The notes: generated from the sequence alone by a model not told the origin. 64,000 nt of DNA from Pseudomonas sp. ANT_H4 (GCF_008369295.1 NZ_VOBG01000027.1:1-64000), one strand, 5' to 3'. Numbered from the stretch's first letter, positions 33,972 through 43,529 are shown. Made by a program: numbers and translations.

Positions 33972-36902
33972 TCAGAACTGCCAGTTCAGGCTTAAACCAA
34001 CGCCCTGACTTTTCTCCCGGCCACCCAATTGGCCGTTGTAGTCCAGGTTGACCCGCGTGGTTTTGCTCAACGCCAGGCTGGCCTGTACGCCCACCAGTGC
34101 GGCATCGCGCAGCAGCGGCGAACTCTGCACCGCAAACGACGGCCCACCGGCGACAAACGCCAGGTGCTCTTCGGATTCAATGGCGCTCAGGCTGTGCTGC
34201 CAGCCCAACGAGCCGGAAAGGTCCAGTTGCTGCTGGTCATTAAGGTTGATGGTTTTCAAGGCCCGCAGACCCAAGGTGCTCAGCACTGCATCACGACGAT
34301 CACTGCCACGCTCCAGCGCGGCGGCATCGCCTTTTTCGTGGAAGCGGTCACTGTCCAGATGCACATAGGCCAGATTGGCGAAAGGCTCCAGGGCCAGGGC
34401 TTGCAGGTTCAAGCGGTAAGCGGCCTCGGTGAAGACCTGAACGCTGCGGGCATCGACCTTGGCTTTCTGCTTGCCGCTGACTTCGCCGTATTGCAAGTCA
34501 CGCTTGACGTCGCCGCGATGCCAGCTGTAGGCCGCGCCGGCACTCAGGCGCCAGTCACCCAGTTCATGCCCGGCATAGGCACCAAAGTGGTAACTGTCGA
34601 TGGATGCCGAAGAGTGAGTGCCGCTGCCCATGCTCAGCGAGCTGTCGCTGTAGCCGGCCACCAGCCCCAGGCGGGTTTCCTCATCCAGCGCACCGTCCAC
34701 ACCCGCCAACATCCCGCCGATGGAACGGGTGTAGCCGGCGGTTTCGCGGCGGCTGTCAGCCTTGCCCCACGCGCCGAGGGCCTTGACCCAGACGTTGCTT
34801 TCGCCGGTGACCGGCACCTGGCGCAGGCGCTCGCCGACAGCATCGCGCAGGTGACGGCTGTCATTGATCAGCGTCGCGCCAATCGCCGGGTAGATTTCCC
34901 CTGACAACTGCTGGAACGCCTGTTGCGCCGAGGCCAGGGAGTCCGAACGCAGTACGCTTTCATACACGCGATTGCCCGCGCCCAGTTGTTCGGCAGCGGC
35001 CGCGACAGAGCGCTGGTTACGGGTGGCGCCGACGCTGGCAAAGCTGGCGTCGCTGCGGGCGATATTCAGTTGCACGGCATTGGCGGCGTAGTCGAGGGTG
35101 CCGCCAAGGAACAGGTAATTGGGCAAGACCGCACCAAACTGCCCCTCAATCCCGCCAACAGCCTGGAGGATGTTGTATTGCCGGCCAATCAGGCTTTGGA
35201 CCTCACTCTGGCTAAGCAGCGTCGGGCTGTTTTCCAGGGCCAGGGTGACGGTGCCGCCGCCCAACACGGCTTTGCCGCCCGCAACAATCTGGTCGCTGCG
35301 GGTGGGCGTCAGTTCCACCGCATAGGTGGAGCCGGCTTGCAGCGCAACATCACCCGCCACCTGCAAGGTGCCCACCGAATTGCCCGGTGCGACGGTACCG
35401 CCGTTTTTCACCAGTAACGCAGCAATACGGCCGGAACCTCCGAAGGTGCCTCGGTCATTGACCGTGACGGCGGACGTCAGCGAACCGTTGACCGCCAGCA
35501 AGCCGCCGTTGACGGTGGTCGCACCGCGATAGGTGTTATCCCCCGTCAAGACCAGGCTGTCAGCGCCGGACTTGACCAGGCTGCCTTCATACACGCGTTG
35601 GGCCGCCGCAGCATCACGGGCCGTGCCGACGGCGTAGTCGGTCTGGTCCTGCTGGCTGGCCGTGGCGCTTAGGCCGTTTTCCCAGCCCTTGTCCTGCAAG
35701 GTTTGCTGCCAGGCCGCGTGCTCGACGCTGTCTTCGGTTTGGCGCTGGATCAGCGCCTTGTCGGAGATGGCATTGCTCCACACATCGCCCTGCCCGGCGG
35801 CCAGGCTCACGCCCATCGGCCCGAGCAATTGCCCCGGCCCGTGCATCGCCCTGCCCAGGTCCGGCACGCCCCAGCCACCCTTGCTGGTGGGTGCATCGGT
35901 GATCGAGCCATCCAGTTGCGTGGCGGTGGTCAGCAGCACCTGCAAGGACTGCTCGTTGTTCATGTACGGGTAACGCTCCATCACCAACGCCAGAGCGCCG
36001 GTGGCATGGGGCGCCGACATCGACGTGCCGGACTTCACCCCGTAGCCGCCGTCGGGAATGGTGCTGTTGATCAGCGCGCCCGGCGTGGCAATACACCAGT
36101 ATTTGGCGATGCCGCACTGGTTGTATTTCTGGTTATTGGCCTTGTCCAGGCCCGACACCGACAGCCAGTGACCTTCCAGTTCCGGCTGAAAGTACGGCAA
36201 GGCCGAACGCACGCTGGCGTTGGCATAGCCGCTGTTGCCGGCGCTGAACACGTTGATCACTCCAGCCCTGGCCACATCGGCGGCGGCATCCAGCCAGGTG
36301 TTCTGGTTGTAGTGCTGGGCGTAGGCCGCATGCAGGTCGCCAAGGCTCTTGTAACTGACGTCCTTGGGCTGGCTGCCCCAGCTGTTGTTGATCGCCCGCA
36401 CGCCGGCATCCACCATCGCGCTGTAGACCGCCTTGAAGTATTTCGGGTCTGGGGTCGGGCCAAACAGGAAACTGTCGTTGGCGTTGGTATTGCCAACGTA
36501 TATTTGCGCGTTGTATGCCACGCCGTGCATGCCCACGCCATCACGGGCAGCGCCCATGGTGCCGGTGACGTGGGTGCCATGGGAGTCGTTGTTGGGGTTG
36601 AGCGCGCCAGTGACGCCACTGGCAGTGACCGGGTGAAAGCGATCCTTCGACGCTTCGGGGTGGTTGGGATCAAAGCCCGAGTCCAGCGCGCCGATTTTTA
36701 CGCCGCTGCCGCTGATGCCGGCGGCGTAGGCCTCATTGGCTTTCATGCGGTCCAGGCCCCAGTCGCTCTGGTATTCGCCAGAGCGCCAGCTGGCGGGGTC
36801 GTCACGTTGGCCGGTTTCGCTGTACAGCGCGTGGGCCGTGGCCGGCAGTGCCGCGGTCAACAGCAGCAAGGAGCCGGTGGTGAATCGTGGATTAGTGCTC
36901 AT
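33972..36902 (-). CDS. prtA: Subtilase autotransporter PrtA
   Basis: A 976-residue type Va autotransporter with signal peptide (about 1-26, LLLLTAALPATAHA). The S8 catalytic triad is Asp74 (GALDSGFDPNHP), His108 (DSHGTHVTG) and Ser294 (SGTSMSAPH). A passenger repeat (SLVLTGDNTYRGATTVNGGL) and a barrel ending LNWQF follow. The ATG at 36902 has AGGAAG before it. It follows aprF with 40 bp between, and prtB begins 80 bp after it. Homologues in P. fluorescens and Serratia are called PrtA/PrtB or Ssp-like; no function in secretion of AprX is established. Confidence 0.9.
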   Translation of the reverse strand: MSTNPRFTTGSLLLLTAALPATAHALYSETGQRDDPASWRSGEYQSDWGLDRMKANEAYAAGISGSGVKIGALDSGFDPNHPEASKDRFHPVTASGVTGALNPNNDSHGTHVTGTMGAARDGVGMHGVAYNAQIYVGNTNANDSFLFGPTPDPKYFKAVYSAMVDAGVRAINNSWGSQPKDVSYKSLGDLHAAYAQHYNQNTWLDAAADVARAGVINVFSAGNSGYANASVRSALPYFQPELEGHWLSVSGLDKANNQKYNQCGIAKYWCIATPGALINSTIPDGGYGVKSGTSMSAPHATGALALVMERYPYMNNEQSLQVLLTTATQLDGSITDAPTSKGGWGVPDLGRAMHGPGQLLGPMGVSLAAGQGDVWSNAISDKALIQRQTEDSVEHAAWQQTLQDKGWENGLSATASQQDQTDYAVGTARDAAAAQRVYEGSLVKSGADSLVLTGDNTYRGATTVNGGLLAVNGSLTSAVTVNDRGTFGGSGRIAALLVKNGGTVAPGNSVGTLQVAGDVALQAGSTYAVELTPTRSDQIVAGGKAVLGGGTVTLALENSPTLLSQSEVQSLIGRQYNILQAVGGIEGQFGAVLPNYLFLGGTLDYAANAVQLNIARSDASFASVGATRNQRSVAAAAEQLGAGNRVYESVLRSDSLASAQQAFQQLSGEIYPAIGATLINDSRHLRDAVGERLRQVPVTGESNVWVKALGAWGKADSRRETAGYTRSIGGMLAGVDGALDEETRLGLVAGYSDSSLSMGSGTHSSASIDSYHFGAYAGHELGDWRLSAGAAYSWHRGDVKRDLQYGEVSGKQKAKVDARSVQVFTEAAYRLNLQALALEPFANLAYVHLDSDRFHEKGDAAALERGSDRRDAVLSTLGLRALKTINLNDQQQLDLSGSLGWQHSLSAIESEEHLAFVAGGPSFAVQSSPLLRDAALVGVQASLALSKTTRVNLDYNGQLGGREKSQGVGLSLNWQF

Positions 36903-36942
36903 GCAAAACTTCCTTTTATTGTTATCCGCCCCTACAAAAAAA

Positions 36943-38277
36943 CTAACGGCCAAATGCCTCATCCACCTTGGCCAGGTCGGTATCGCGCAGGTTGCCGGCG
37001 TAGTAATGCAATTTGGTCCAGGCCATCAGGTAGTCGTAACGGGCCTGGGCCAGGTCGCGGCGGGTGCTGTAGAGCTGTTGCTCGGCATTGAGGGCATCGA
37101 GATTGACCCGCTCGCCGCCGAGGATGCTTTGCTTGGTCGAGACCACCAAAGCCTCGGCCGATACCAGCGCCTTCTGGTAGGCGCGCAGCTTGCTCACCCC
37201 CGACAGGCAGGCGCTGAACTGGCGGCGCAGTTCGATCAGGGTTTCCCGGGTCTTGCCTTCCAGTTCGTACTCGGCCTGCTCCATGGCACGGCTGGCCTGG
37301 CGGGTGGACGCTGAAACACCGCCACCGGCATACAGCGCCATGCTGATTTCGACGCCAATGGTGTTGGTGTCATAGCGCTGGTTGTAGGTGTTGCCGCTGT
37401 CGGATTCCTGCTGCCGGGAACTGGCATAGGCGGTGACGCGAGGTAAGTGCCCGGCGCGGTTGCGCTCCACTTCATAACGGGCCACTTCCAGGGATTGGCG
37501 CTGGGAGGCCAGGGTCGGGTTGTTGGTGATCGCCAGCTCATGCCAGGTGTCGTAATTGGCCGGGGCCAGGGTAAACGCGGCAAAGCCTTCGCTCAGCGGT
37601 GCAAGGTCGGTGATGTTGACGCTCTGCACGCCGATCAGCGCGCCAAGCTCGCGCAGCGAAGCGTCTTGCTCATCGAGGGCCTCGATCTCTTCGGCGGTGG
37701 CCAGCTCGTAGCGCGATTCGGCCTCCAGAATGTCGGTGCGAGTGCCCTCGCCCTGCTTGAACAGGTGCTGGTTTTGCTCGAACTGTTGCTCAAACGCTTT
37801 CTTCTTCGCCCGGGCGATGTCGATCTGGTCCTGGGCAAACAGTGCCTGGGTGTAATAGCTGAGCACCCGCACCAGCAACGCCTGGCTCTTGTCGCGAAAG
37901 CTCTCATCGGCAAACAGCGCCTGGGCCACGCCCTTGCGGTAGTTGGCATAGGCTTCGTAGTCGAACAACGGTTGTTGCAGGGTGAAGGTGGAGCCGAAGC
38001 TGTTGTAGTTGCGGTCGTCGTGATAATTGCCGCCACGCCCATCGGGCAAGGTGGCCTGGGAATTATTGCGGCCCTTGTTGTAGTTATAGGACAGCTTGGG
38101 CAACAGCCCAGCGCGGCCGATGGTGCGGTTTTCCAGGCCAGCGTCGCGCTCCTTGAGGGCGCCGAGGAATATTGGATCGTTGCGCAGCGCCTGTTCGTAA
38201 ATATCAAACGGCCCCATCGCCGCCTGGGCGCTGCTGCACGCGAGTAAAAGGGCGAGGCACACCGGCTTCATGCTCAT
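36943..38277 (-). CDS. aprF: Type I secretion outer membrane channel AprF
   Basis: A 444-residue TolC-family protein with signal peptide (about 1-19, CLALLLACSSAQA) and long alpha-helical hairpins in two repeats (AGLLPKLSYNYNKG, LYSTRRDLAQARYDYLMAW). It forms the outer-membrane duct of the AprDEF exporter for AprX and TliA. The start lies in an ATGA overlap with the aprE stop, so translation is coupled; a second ATG two codons later is also possible. Confidence 0.9.
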   Translation of the reverse strand: MSMKPVCLALLLACSSAQAAMGPFDIYEQALRNDPIFLGALKERDAGLENRTIGRAGLLPKLSYNYNKGRNNSQATLPDGRGGNYHDDRNYNSFGSTFTLQQPLFDYEAYANYRKGVAQALFADESFRDKSQALLVRVLSYYTQALFAQDQIDIARAKKKAFEQQFEQNQHLFKQGEGTRTDILEAESRYELATAEEIEALDEQDASLRELGALIGVQSVNITDLAPLSEGFAAFTLAPANYDTWHELAITNNPTLASQRQSLEVARYEVERNRAGHLPRVTAYASSRQQESDSGNTYNQRYDTNTIGVEISMALYAGGGVSASTRQASRAMEQAEYELEGKTRETLIELRRQFSACLSGVSKLRAYQKALVSAEALVVSTKQSILGGERVNLDALNAEQQLYSTRRDLAQARYDYLMAWTKLHYYAGNLRDTDLAKVDEAFGR

Positions 38278-39608
38278 TGCTCGGTCAACGCTGAGCCGGC
38301 GCGATCCAGCAGCGGCTTGAACAGGTAGTTGAGCAACGAGCGCTCACCAGTACGCACAAACATCTCGGCCGGCATGCCCGGCTTGATCACCAGGCCGTGG
38401 AGTTTTTCCAGGGCATCGTCGCTGACCGTGGTGCGCAGCACGTAATACGGCGCGCCGGTTTTTTCATCGAGCATTTGATCGGCGGAAATCAGGCTCACCT
38501 CCCCCGGCACTCGGGGCGTGCGACTCTGGTTGAAGGCGGTGAAGAGAATGTCCACCGGCAGGTGCGTGCCGACCTTGTCCACCAGATTGACCGGCAGGTG
38601 CCCTTCCACTTCCAGACGCGTGCCCTGGGGCACGATTTCCAGCAGGGTTTCACCGGCGCGCACCACCGCGCCTTCGGTGTGCACGCCAAGGTTGACCGCG
38701 ATGCCATCGGCCGGGGCGTTGATTTCGCTGTGCTGCAAGTCGAAACCGGCGGAGGTCAGCTGTTGCTCCAGGGTCAGGCTGCGCAGCTGTGCGTCGGCCA
38801 GTTGGCTGCGGACTTCCTTTTGGTATTCCTCGCTGTGCTGCTGCAATTTCAGGCGCGATTCAAGAATGCCTTGTTCAACGCGACCGCTTTCCCCGGTGTT
38901 CTGCGCCAGGTCCTGTTGCACCTGGGACAGTTGGCGCTGGTACTCCATCAGCCGGTTGCGCGGGATGTAGCCGTTGTCGGCCAAGGGTTGCAGGTTGCTC
39001 AGTTGGTCGCGCAGGGATTGCGCCTGGGCGCTCAGGTCGCTGCGCGCACGGCGCATGCCATTCAATTGCGCAGTGGCGCCTTCGATGTTGGCGCGAATGC
39101 CGGCCTGCTCACGGGCTAAGGCTTCGCGGCGGCTGCTGAACAGTTGGCGCTGACCTTCAAGCACCAGGGCCAGGGCCGGATCGGGACTGGCGCTCAGCTC
39201 GGCCGGGAAGGTGATGCCAGGCAGGCTGTCGCGCTCGCTCTGCCAACGGGCGACGCTGGCCCAGGCCATGCGGTACTGGGCTTGCAAGGAATGGACGTCG
39301 GCCTGGTTTTGCGTCTGGTCGAGGCGAAACAGCGGTTGGCCTTGTTTCACCACTTCGCCCTCGCGCACCAGTATCCGGCTGACCACACCGGGGCTGAGGG
39401 TTTGTACGGCCTTGCGTTTACCCGAGACCACCACCGTGCCCTGCACCGGAATGCCCTGATCCAGGGGCGCAAGGCTGGCCCAGAGAAAAAATCCGCCGGC
39501 GCCGACCACTGTCAACACCCAACCCATGCGGGAGAAGAACCCTGCGCCGCGTTCGGGGTGGGTCTGTTCGTAGTCGTGGTTGATTTGGGTGCTGTTGTCG
39601 ATGCTCAT
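38274..39608 (-). CDS. aprE: Type I secretion membrane fusion protein AprE
   Basis: A 444-residue HlyD/PrtE-family adaptor: a short cytosolic tail, one membrane helix (about 29-48, WVLTVVGAGGFFLWASLAPLDQG), a lipoyl-like domain with GTVVVSGKRKAVQTLSPG, a long coiled coil (about 150-290) and the C-terminal beta domain. It bridges AprD and AprF across the periplasm. The ATG at 39608 (MSIDNSTQINHDYEQ) is 100 bp after aprD; the gap is filled by a repeat pair. The end overlaps aprF by 4 bp. Confidence 0.9.
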   Translation of the reverse strand: MSIDNSTQINHDYEQTHPERGAGFFSRMGWVLTVVGAGGFFLWASLAPLDQGIPVQGTVVVSGKRKAVQTLSPGVVSRILVREGEVVKQGQPLFRLDQTQNQADVHSLQAQYRMAWASVARWQSERDSLPGITFPAELSASPDPALALVLEGQRQLFSSRREALAREQAGIRANIEGATAQLNGMRRARSDLSAQAQSLRDQLSNLQPLADNGYIPRNRLMEYQRQLSQVQQDLAQNTGESGRVEQGILESRLKLQQHSEEYQKEVRSQLADAQLRSLTLEQQLTSAGFDLQHSEINAPADGIAVNLGVHTEGAVVRAGETLLEIVPQGTRLEVEGHLPVNLVDKVGTHLPVDILFTAFNQSRTPRVPGEVSLISADQMLDEKTGAPYYVLRTTVSDDALEKLHGLVIKPGMPAEMFVRTGERSLLNYLFKPLLDRAGSALTEQ

Positions 39609-39640
39609 GCGCCTGGATTCCCTGGCTTGATAAAAAACTA

Positions 39641-39742
39641 CTGTAGGAGCGAACCTGCTCGCGAAAAACCTGTGGGCGCCGCGTTGAACCAGACTCCTCG
39701 CGTCATCGTTAACGACTATCGCGAGCAAGCTCGCTCCTACAG
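39641..39742. repeat. REPIN: inverted pair of extragenic palindromes between aprD and aprE
   Basis: Two 24-bp units, 39641-39664 (starting CTGTAGGAGCGA) and 39719-39742 (ending TCGCTCCTACAG), are inverted copies with a few differences in the centre. Together they span 102 bp, the usual size of REP doublets in fluorescens pseudomonads. The second unit lies inside the aprD reading frame and encodes its last residues. In an operon this element may act as a transcription or mRNA-stability boundary between aprD and aprE. Confidence 0.8.
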
Positions 39743-41445
39743 GTGACTTCGGCCTTTTCACGGGGTGGCTGGCCTGACAATGCCCTGAGCACTTCCTGGC
39801 TGGGGCCGAACGCTTGCAAACGACCTTCGTTAAGCACCAGCAGCTTGTCGGCCTGGGCCAGGGCCGAGGAGCGATGGGTCACCAGGATCACGCTGCTGCC
39901 CTGGGCTTTCATTTGCATGATGGCGCTGGCCAGCGCCGCTTCACCGACGGTGTCGAGGTTGGAGTTGGGCTCGTCGAGAACGATCAATCGCGGCCCGCCG
40001 TACAGCGCGCGAGCCAGGGCCACCCGTTGTTTCTGGCCACCGGACAGGCCGCTACCGTCGTCGCCCAATACGGTGTCGTAGCCTTGGGGTAAACGCAGGA
40101 TCAGTTCGTGTACGCCGGCTTGTTGAGCGGCCCGCACCACCAGATCGGGGTCGGCTTCACGAAAGCGCGCGATGTTGTCGGCGATGCTGCCGCTGAACAG
40201 CTCGATGTCCTGGGGCAGATAACCGATGTGCGGGCCGAGGTCGTCGCGGTCCCAGCGATGGATATCGGCACCGTCCAGGCGCACGGTACCGGCCAGGGTT
40301 GGCCACACCCCGACCAGCACTCGCGCCAGAGTGGATTTGCCGGAGCCGGAGGCGCCCAGCACGCCGAGCACTTCGCCGGCCGCCAGGCTGAAGTTGACTT
40401 GCTGCAAGGTCGCCACCCGCCGCCCCGGCGGCCCAGCGCTGACCTGTTCGAAACTCACCTGGCCCTTGGGCGCCGGCAGCGCCATGTGTTCAGCCTGCGG
40501 GGGGAACTCTCGCAGCAGGCCGTCCAGGCGCTGATAGGCCAGCTTGGCCGAGCTCCACTGCTTCCACACCGCAATCAACTGGTCGATGGGGCTCAGCACC
40601 CGGCCCATCAGGATGGTGCCGGCAATCATCATCCCCGGCGTCATATCGCCCTTGATCACCAGCAGCGCGCCCAAACCCAGCACCAACGATTGCAGGCACA
40701 GGCGCAAGGACTTGCTCAGGGAACTGATCACCGAACCGGTGTCGCTGGCCTTGTTCTGCAAGCCAAGAAACCGCGAATGCACCTGGAACCAACGCTTGCG
40801 CAGCGCGCTGAGCATGCCCATGGCCTGGATGGTTTCGGCGTTGTGCAGGTGACTGGTGGCCAGTTGGGTGGACTGCTGGGAGTAGCCGCTGGCCTCCCTC
40901 AGTGGTTTTTTGGTCAGGTATTCGTTAAGGCACGCCAGGGCGATCAGTAACACCGCGCCGGCACTGGCCAGCACGCCGAGCCAGACGTTGAACAGGAAGA
41001 TCACCAGCAGGTAGATCGGAAACCACGGCGCATCAAAAAAAGCGAACAGCGCCGGCCCCGTAATGAACTGGCGAATGTGGGTCAAATCCCCCAGGGATTG
41101 CCCGGCATGACCCTCGCCCCGCTGCAGGTTGCGCTCGAAGGCGGCCTTGTACACCTGCAAGTTGAAGCGCCGCTCCAACTGGCTGCCGATGCGGATCACG
41201 ATAAAGCTGCGCACCACTTCCAGCACACCGATAAAGGCGAAGAAGCCCACCACCATCAGCGTCAACATCACCAGAGTGGTTTCGTTCTGCGACGACAGGA
41301 CACGGTCGTAGACTTGCAGCATGTAGATGGACGGCACCAACATCAGCACATTGATCAGTGCAGTGAAGCAGCCGACGCTGATCAGGATGCTTTTATAATC
41401 GCCAAGCGCTTTGAACAGTGGTGCAACGGGAGTGGTCTTCGCCAT
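39709..41445 (-). CDS. aprD: Type I secretion ABC transporter AprD
   Basis: A 578-residue inner-membrane ABC exporter of the PrtD type: six membrane segments (about 18-300), Walker A GASGSGKST (364-372), LSGGQKQR (467-474), Walker B RLIVLDEP. No peptidase domain is needed for RTX substrates. It energises export of AprX and TliA. The ATG at 41445 begins MAKTTPVAPLFKALGDYKS. The last ten residues (CRSELARDSR) come from a REP unit that has overwritten the original stop region; the ATPase core is intact, so function should remain. Confidence 0.92.
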   Translation of the reverse strand: MAKTTPVAPLFKALGDYKSILISVGCFTALINVLMLVPSIYMLQVYDRVLSSQNETTLVMLTLMVVGFFAFIGVLEVVRSFIVIRIGSQLERRFNLQVYKAAFERNLQRGEGHAGQSLGDLTHIRQFITGPALFAFFDAPWFPIYLLVIFLFNVWLGVLASAGAVLLIALACLNEYLTKKPLREASGYSQQSTQLATSHLHNAETIQAMGMLSALRKRWFQVHSRFLGLQNKASDTGSVISSLSKSLRLCLQSLVLGLGALLVIKGDMTPGMMIAGTILMGRVLSPIDQLIAVWKQWSSAKLAYQRLDGLLREFPPQAEHMALPAPKGQVSFEQVSAGPPGRRVATLQQVNFSLAAGEVLGVLGASGSGKSTLARVLVGVWPTLAGTVRLDGADIHRWDRDDLGPHIGYLPQDIELFSGSIADNIARFREADPDLVVRAAQQAGVHELILRLPQGYDTVLGDDGSGLSGGQKQRVALARALYGGPRLIVLDEPNSNLDTVGEAALASAIMQMKAQGSSVILVTHRSSALAQADKLLVLNEGRLQAFGPSQEVLRALSGQPPREKAEVTCRSELARDSR

Positions 41446-41640
41446 GTTGCTTGATCTTCCCTGAGCTGAAATACGCACAATAGTTTGCCGGGCGCCCAAC
41501 TAACGGACGGGCAAAACTTCAAAAATATGGACATCGTTAAAAGTGACAGGCGAGCGAATGCACTTGCGTTAAATCACAACGCCTTATCAACCCAGGCTAT
41601 GGACTGATAGTTATAAGGATATAACCGACAACTTGCGCTA

Positions 41641-42009
41641 TTAAGGTGCCCGCTTCAATACGAGTACGGTTCCTGACTTGGAACGGCCTTGATATTCGCC
41701 CTCTTTCTGGCGATTCAAATGGGTAATACCTGTGCCCTCGGCATTCATCAGCCAAATGCCATCGGGTGTCGGCGACCAACTCCGCAGGTTATCCCCCAGC
41801 CATTGTTCGGCGCAGGCTACGTCGCCGCCCAGGGCGCTGGCGTTTTCAATCAAGTCCAGCGCGCAAACCTGCTCCTGCTGGTGTAACTCCCAGTGGCCAG
41901 CCAACTGCGCGGTGGTGGGTAAAACAAGACTGCTTGCCATTGCGTTGGCTCCTGCCGACACGAGCACCGCCTGTATGAACCAGGCGACTGCATTGCGATA
42001 TATGTTCAT
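41641..42009 (-). CDS. aprI: Alkaline metalloprotease inhibitor AprI (Inh)
   Basis: A 122-residue periplasmic protein with a signal peptide (about 1-25, AVLVSAGANAMA) and one cysteine pair (VCALDL ... DVACAEQW) typical of the Inh family. It has the eight-stranded lipocalin-like barrel pattern; the mature N-terminus SSLVLPTTAQLAGHW would insert into the AprX active site. It protects the periplasm from AprX. The ATG at 42009 fits the ribosome site ACGGG better than an in-frame ATG at 42015. It lies between aprX and aprD, as in other fluorescens operons. Confidence 0.88.
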   Translation of the reverse strand: MNIYRNAVAWFIQAVLVSAGANAMASSLVLPTTAQLAGHWELHQQEQVCALDLIENASALGGDVACAEQWLGDNLRSWSPTPDGIWLMNAEGTGITHLNRQKEGEYQGRSKSGTVLVLKRAP

Positions 42010-42095
42010 CACCATTACCCGTTTGCGGGGCTGTTGCAAGGAAAGAGCAGCGCCTGAGCGCCACTCCCCTTTACACATGCATCCTTACGCCTGAA

Positions 42096-43529
42096 TCAGG
42101 CCACGACGTCGCTGAACGCTGCCTGGCCTACGGTGGTGACGATGAAATCCGCTACACCGTGCCCGGAAAAGTCCACAGCCAGCGTGCCCAGGTTGGTACC
42201 CGAGGTATAGCTGAGCACCGCGTCGCCGGCTGCACCAGTGAACGCGTTAACAAAGTGCAGGCCCGCGCCGTTGGTGATGCCGGTCAAGTCGATCTTGTCC
42301 GACCCCGAGGTGAAGTCGAGGATCTGATCGGCTGCGCCCGGCCTGGAATCAGAGCTGGCACCGAACACAAAGGTGTCCGAACCTGCGCCGCCCCACAGCT
42401 TGTCGGCACCTGCGCCGCCGTAGATCAGGTCGTTGCCGGCCCCACCCTTGAGGGTGTTGGCTGCTGCGTTGCCGATCAGCAGGTCATTGCCGGAACCGCC
42501 CAGGGCGTTTTCCACGGTCACGCCCTTGGCAATGGACACGTTACCCACCAGGCCGCCAACGTCGGAGAACGAGGTCTCATTGAGGTTGATTTTCTGGTTC
42601 TGGGTAAAGCCGGAGAAGTCCAACGTGTCGTTGCCGCCACCGTCCCACACCGAGAACAGCAGCTTGTCGGCATTCGAGGAAGCGCTGAGAAAATCACGCC
42701 CAGTGTTGGAGTTGAAGCCGTAGGTGGTGTCGCTGGCGCGGGTATTGAAGTTGGCGCCGTAGAGCTTCTGGATCGCAGCGATGTCGTCGATCAGCGGGCC
42801 GGACGCGTAGGCTTCCACACCGCCTTTGCTGAAGTTCTGATTGGTGTTGCTCTCGCTCCAGTAACTCATGAGGCTGTAGCCGCGAGTGTCCTGGCCGTAG
42901 GTGGCATCGTTGTAGGTTGGGTTGCCACTCCCCGCGTTGTAGTCGCCAGGGTGGGCCAGGCCCAGAGTGTGGCCGATCTCGTGGGTCAGCGTCTGGCGGC
43001 CATAGTTGCTCAGGCCCGGAGTCTTGTTTGGCGTGTAGCTGTTGTTGATCAGGTACCACGACGTACCGTCATAACCGGTGCCGGTACCTGGCAGATAGGC
43101 AAAGGCTGCCGCGCCGTCCTGGCCGCCGCTGTAATTGCCGAAGGTCATATGCCCGTCGCCGCCGCTGGCCTTCTCGGTGAAATTGACGTTGGCCACGTCC
43201 GCCCAGGACTGCATGGCCCATACTGCCTGACCTTTTTGCAGGGTGCTGAACTGGCTGAACCCGGAGATACCATGCTTGTTCATGGTGCTCGAAGAGGCCG
43301 AGGTGAGGAAGGTGTAGGTCAGGTCAATCTTGCTGTTACCGTCAAAATCCCGGTACGCAGCGCCATCTCGAAGCAGCTGGGTGGCTGCCTGGTCGACGGT
43401 GTAGGACGGTTTGCCATTGACCGTGAGATTGCCGCCGCGGTCATACAAATGGCTGAAGCTATCGATTTGCGTATAAGCAGTACTTGCTTGGGCCGCCGAT
43501 ACAATAGCCTTGTCTTTAACTTTCGACAT
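42096..43529 (-). CDS. aprX: Extracellular alkaline metalloprotease AprX (serralysin)
   Basis: A 477-residue M10B serralysin. The zinc site is HEIGHTLGLAH (His183, Glu184, His187, His193), with the Met-turn SLMSYW (Met221, Tyr223). The C-terminal RTX parallel beta-roll has repeats such as GGAGNDLIYGG and GGAGSDTF, followed by the type I secretion signal. There is no cleaved Sec signal, but a short propeptide. It degrades casein and other proteins outside the cell; heat-stable AprX is the main milk spoilage protease (established knowledge). It is the first gene of the apr/lip operon. The ribosome site AAGGAAG fits the RsmA/RsmE motif A-N-GGA, so Gac/Rsm control is plausible. Confidence 0.95.
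   Translation of the reverse strand: MSKVKDKAIVSAAQASTAYTQIDSFSHLYDRGGNLTVNGKPSYTVDQAATQLLRDGAAYRDFDGNSKIDLTYTFLTSASSSTMNKHGISGFSQFSTLQKGQAVWAMQSWADVANVNFTEKASGGDGHMTFGNYSGGQDGAAAFAYLPGTGTGYDGTSWYLINNSYTPNKTPGLSNYGRQTLTHEIGHTLGLAHPGDYNAGSGNPTYNDATYGQDTRGYSLMSYWSESNTNQNFSKGGVEAYASGPLIDDIAAIQKLYGANFNTRASDTTYGFNSNTGRDFLSASSNADKLLFSVWDGGGNDTLDFSGFTQNQKINLNETSFSDVGGLVGNVSIAKGVTVENALGGSGNDLLIGNAAANTLKGGAGNDLIYGGAGADKLWGGAGSDTFVFGASSDSRPGAADQILDFTSGSDKIDLTGITNGAGLHFVNAFTGAAGDAVLSYTSGTNLGTLAVDFSGHGVADFIVTTVGQAAFSDVVA

Noticed and set aside
35703..37091. Open frame opposite prtA and the end of aprF
   Set aside because: It crosses two real genes on the other strand and has no ribosome site or domain.
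42300..42520. Periodic repeats considered as a CRISPR-like array
   Set aside because: The periodicity is the nonapeptide RTX repeat of AprX, with no spacer structure.
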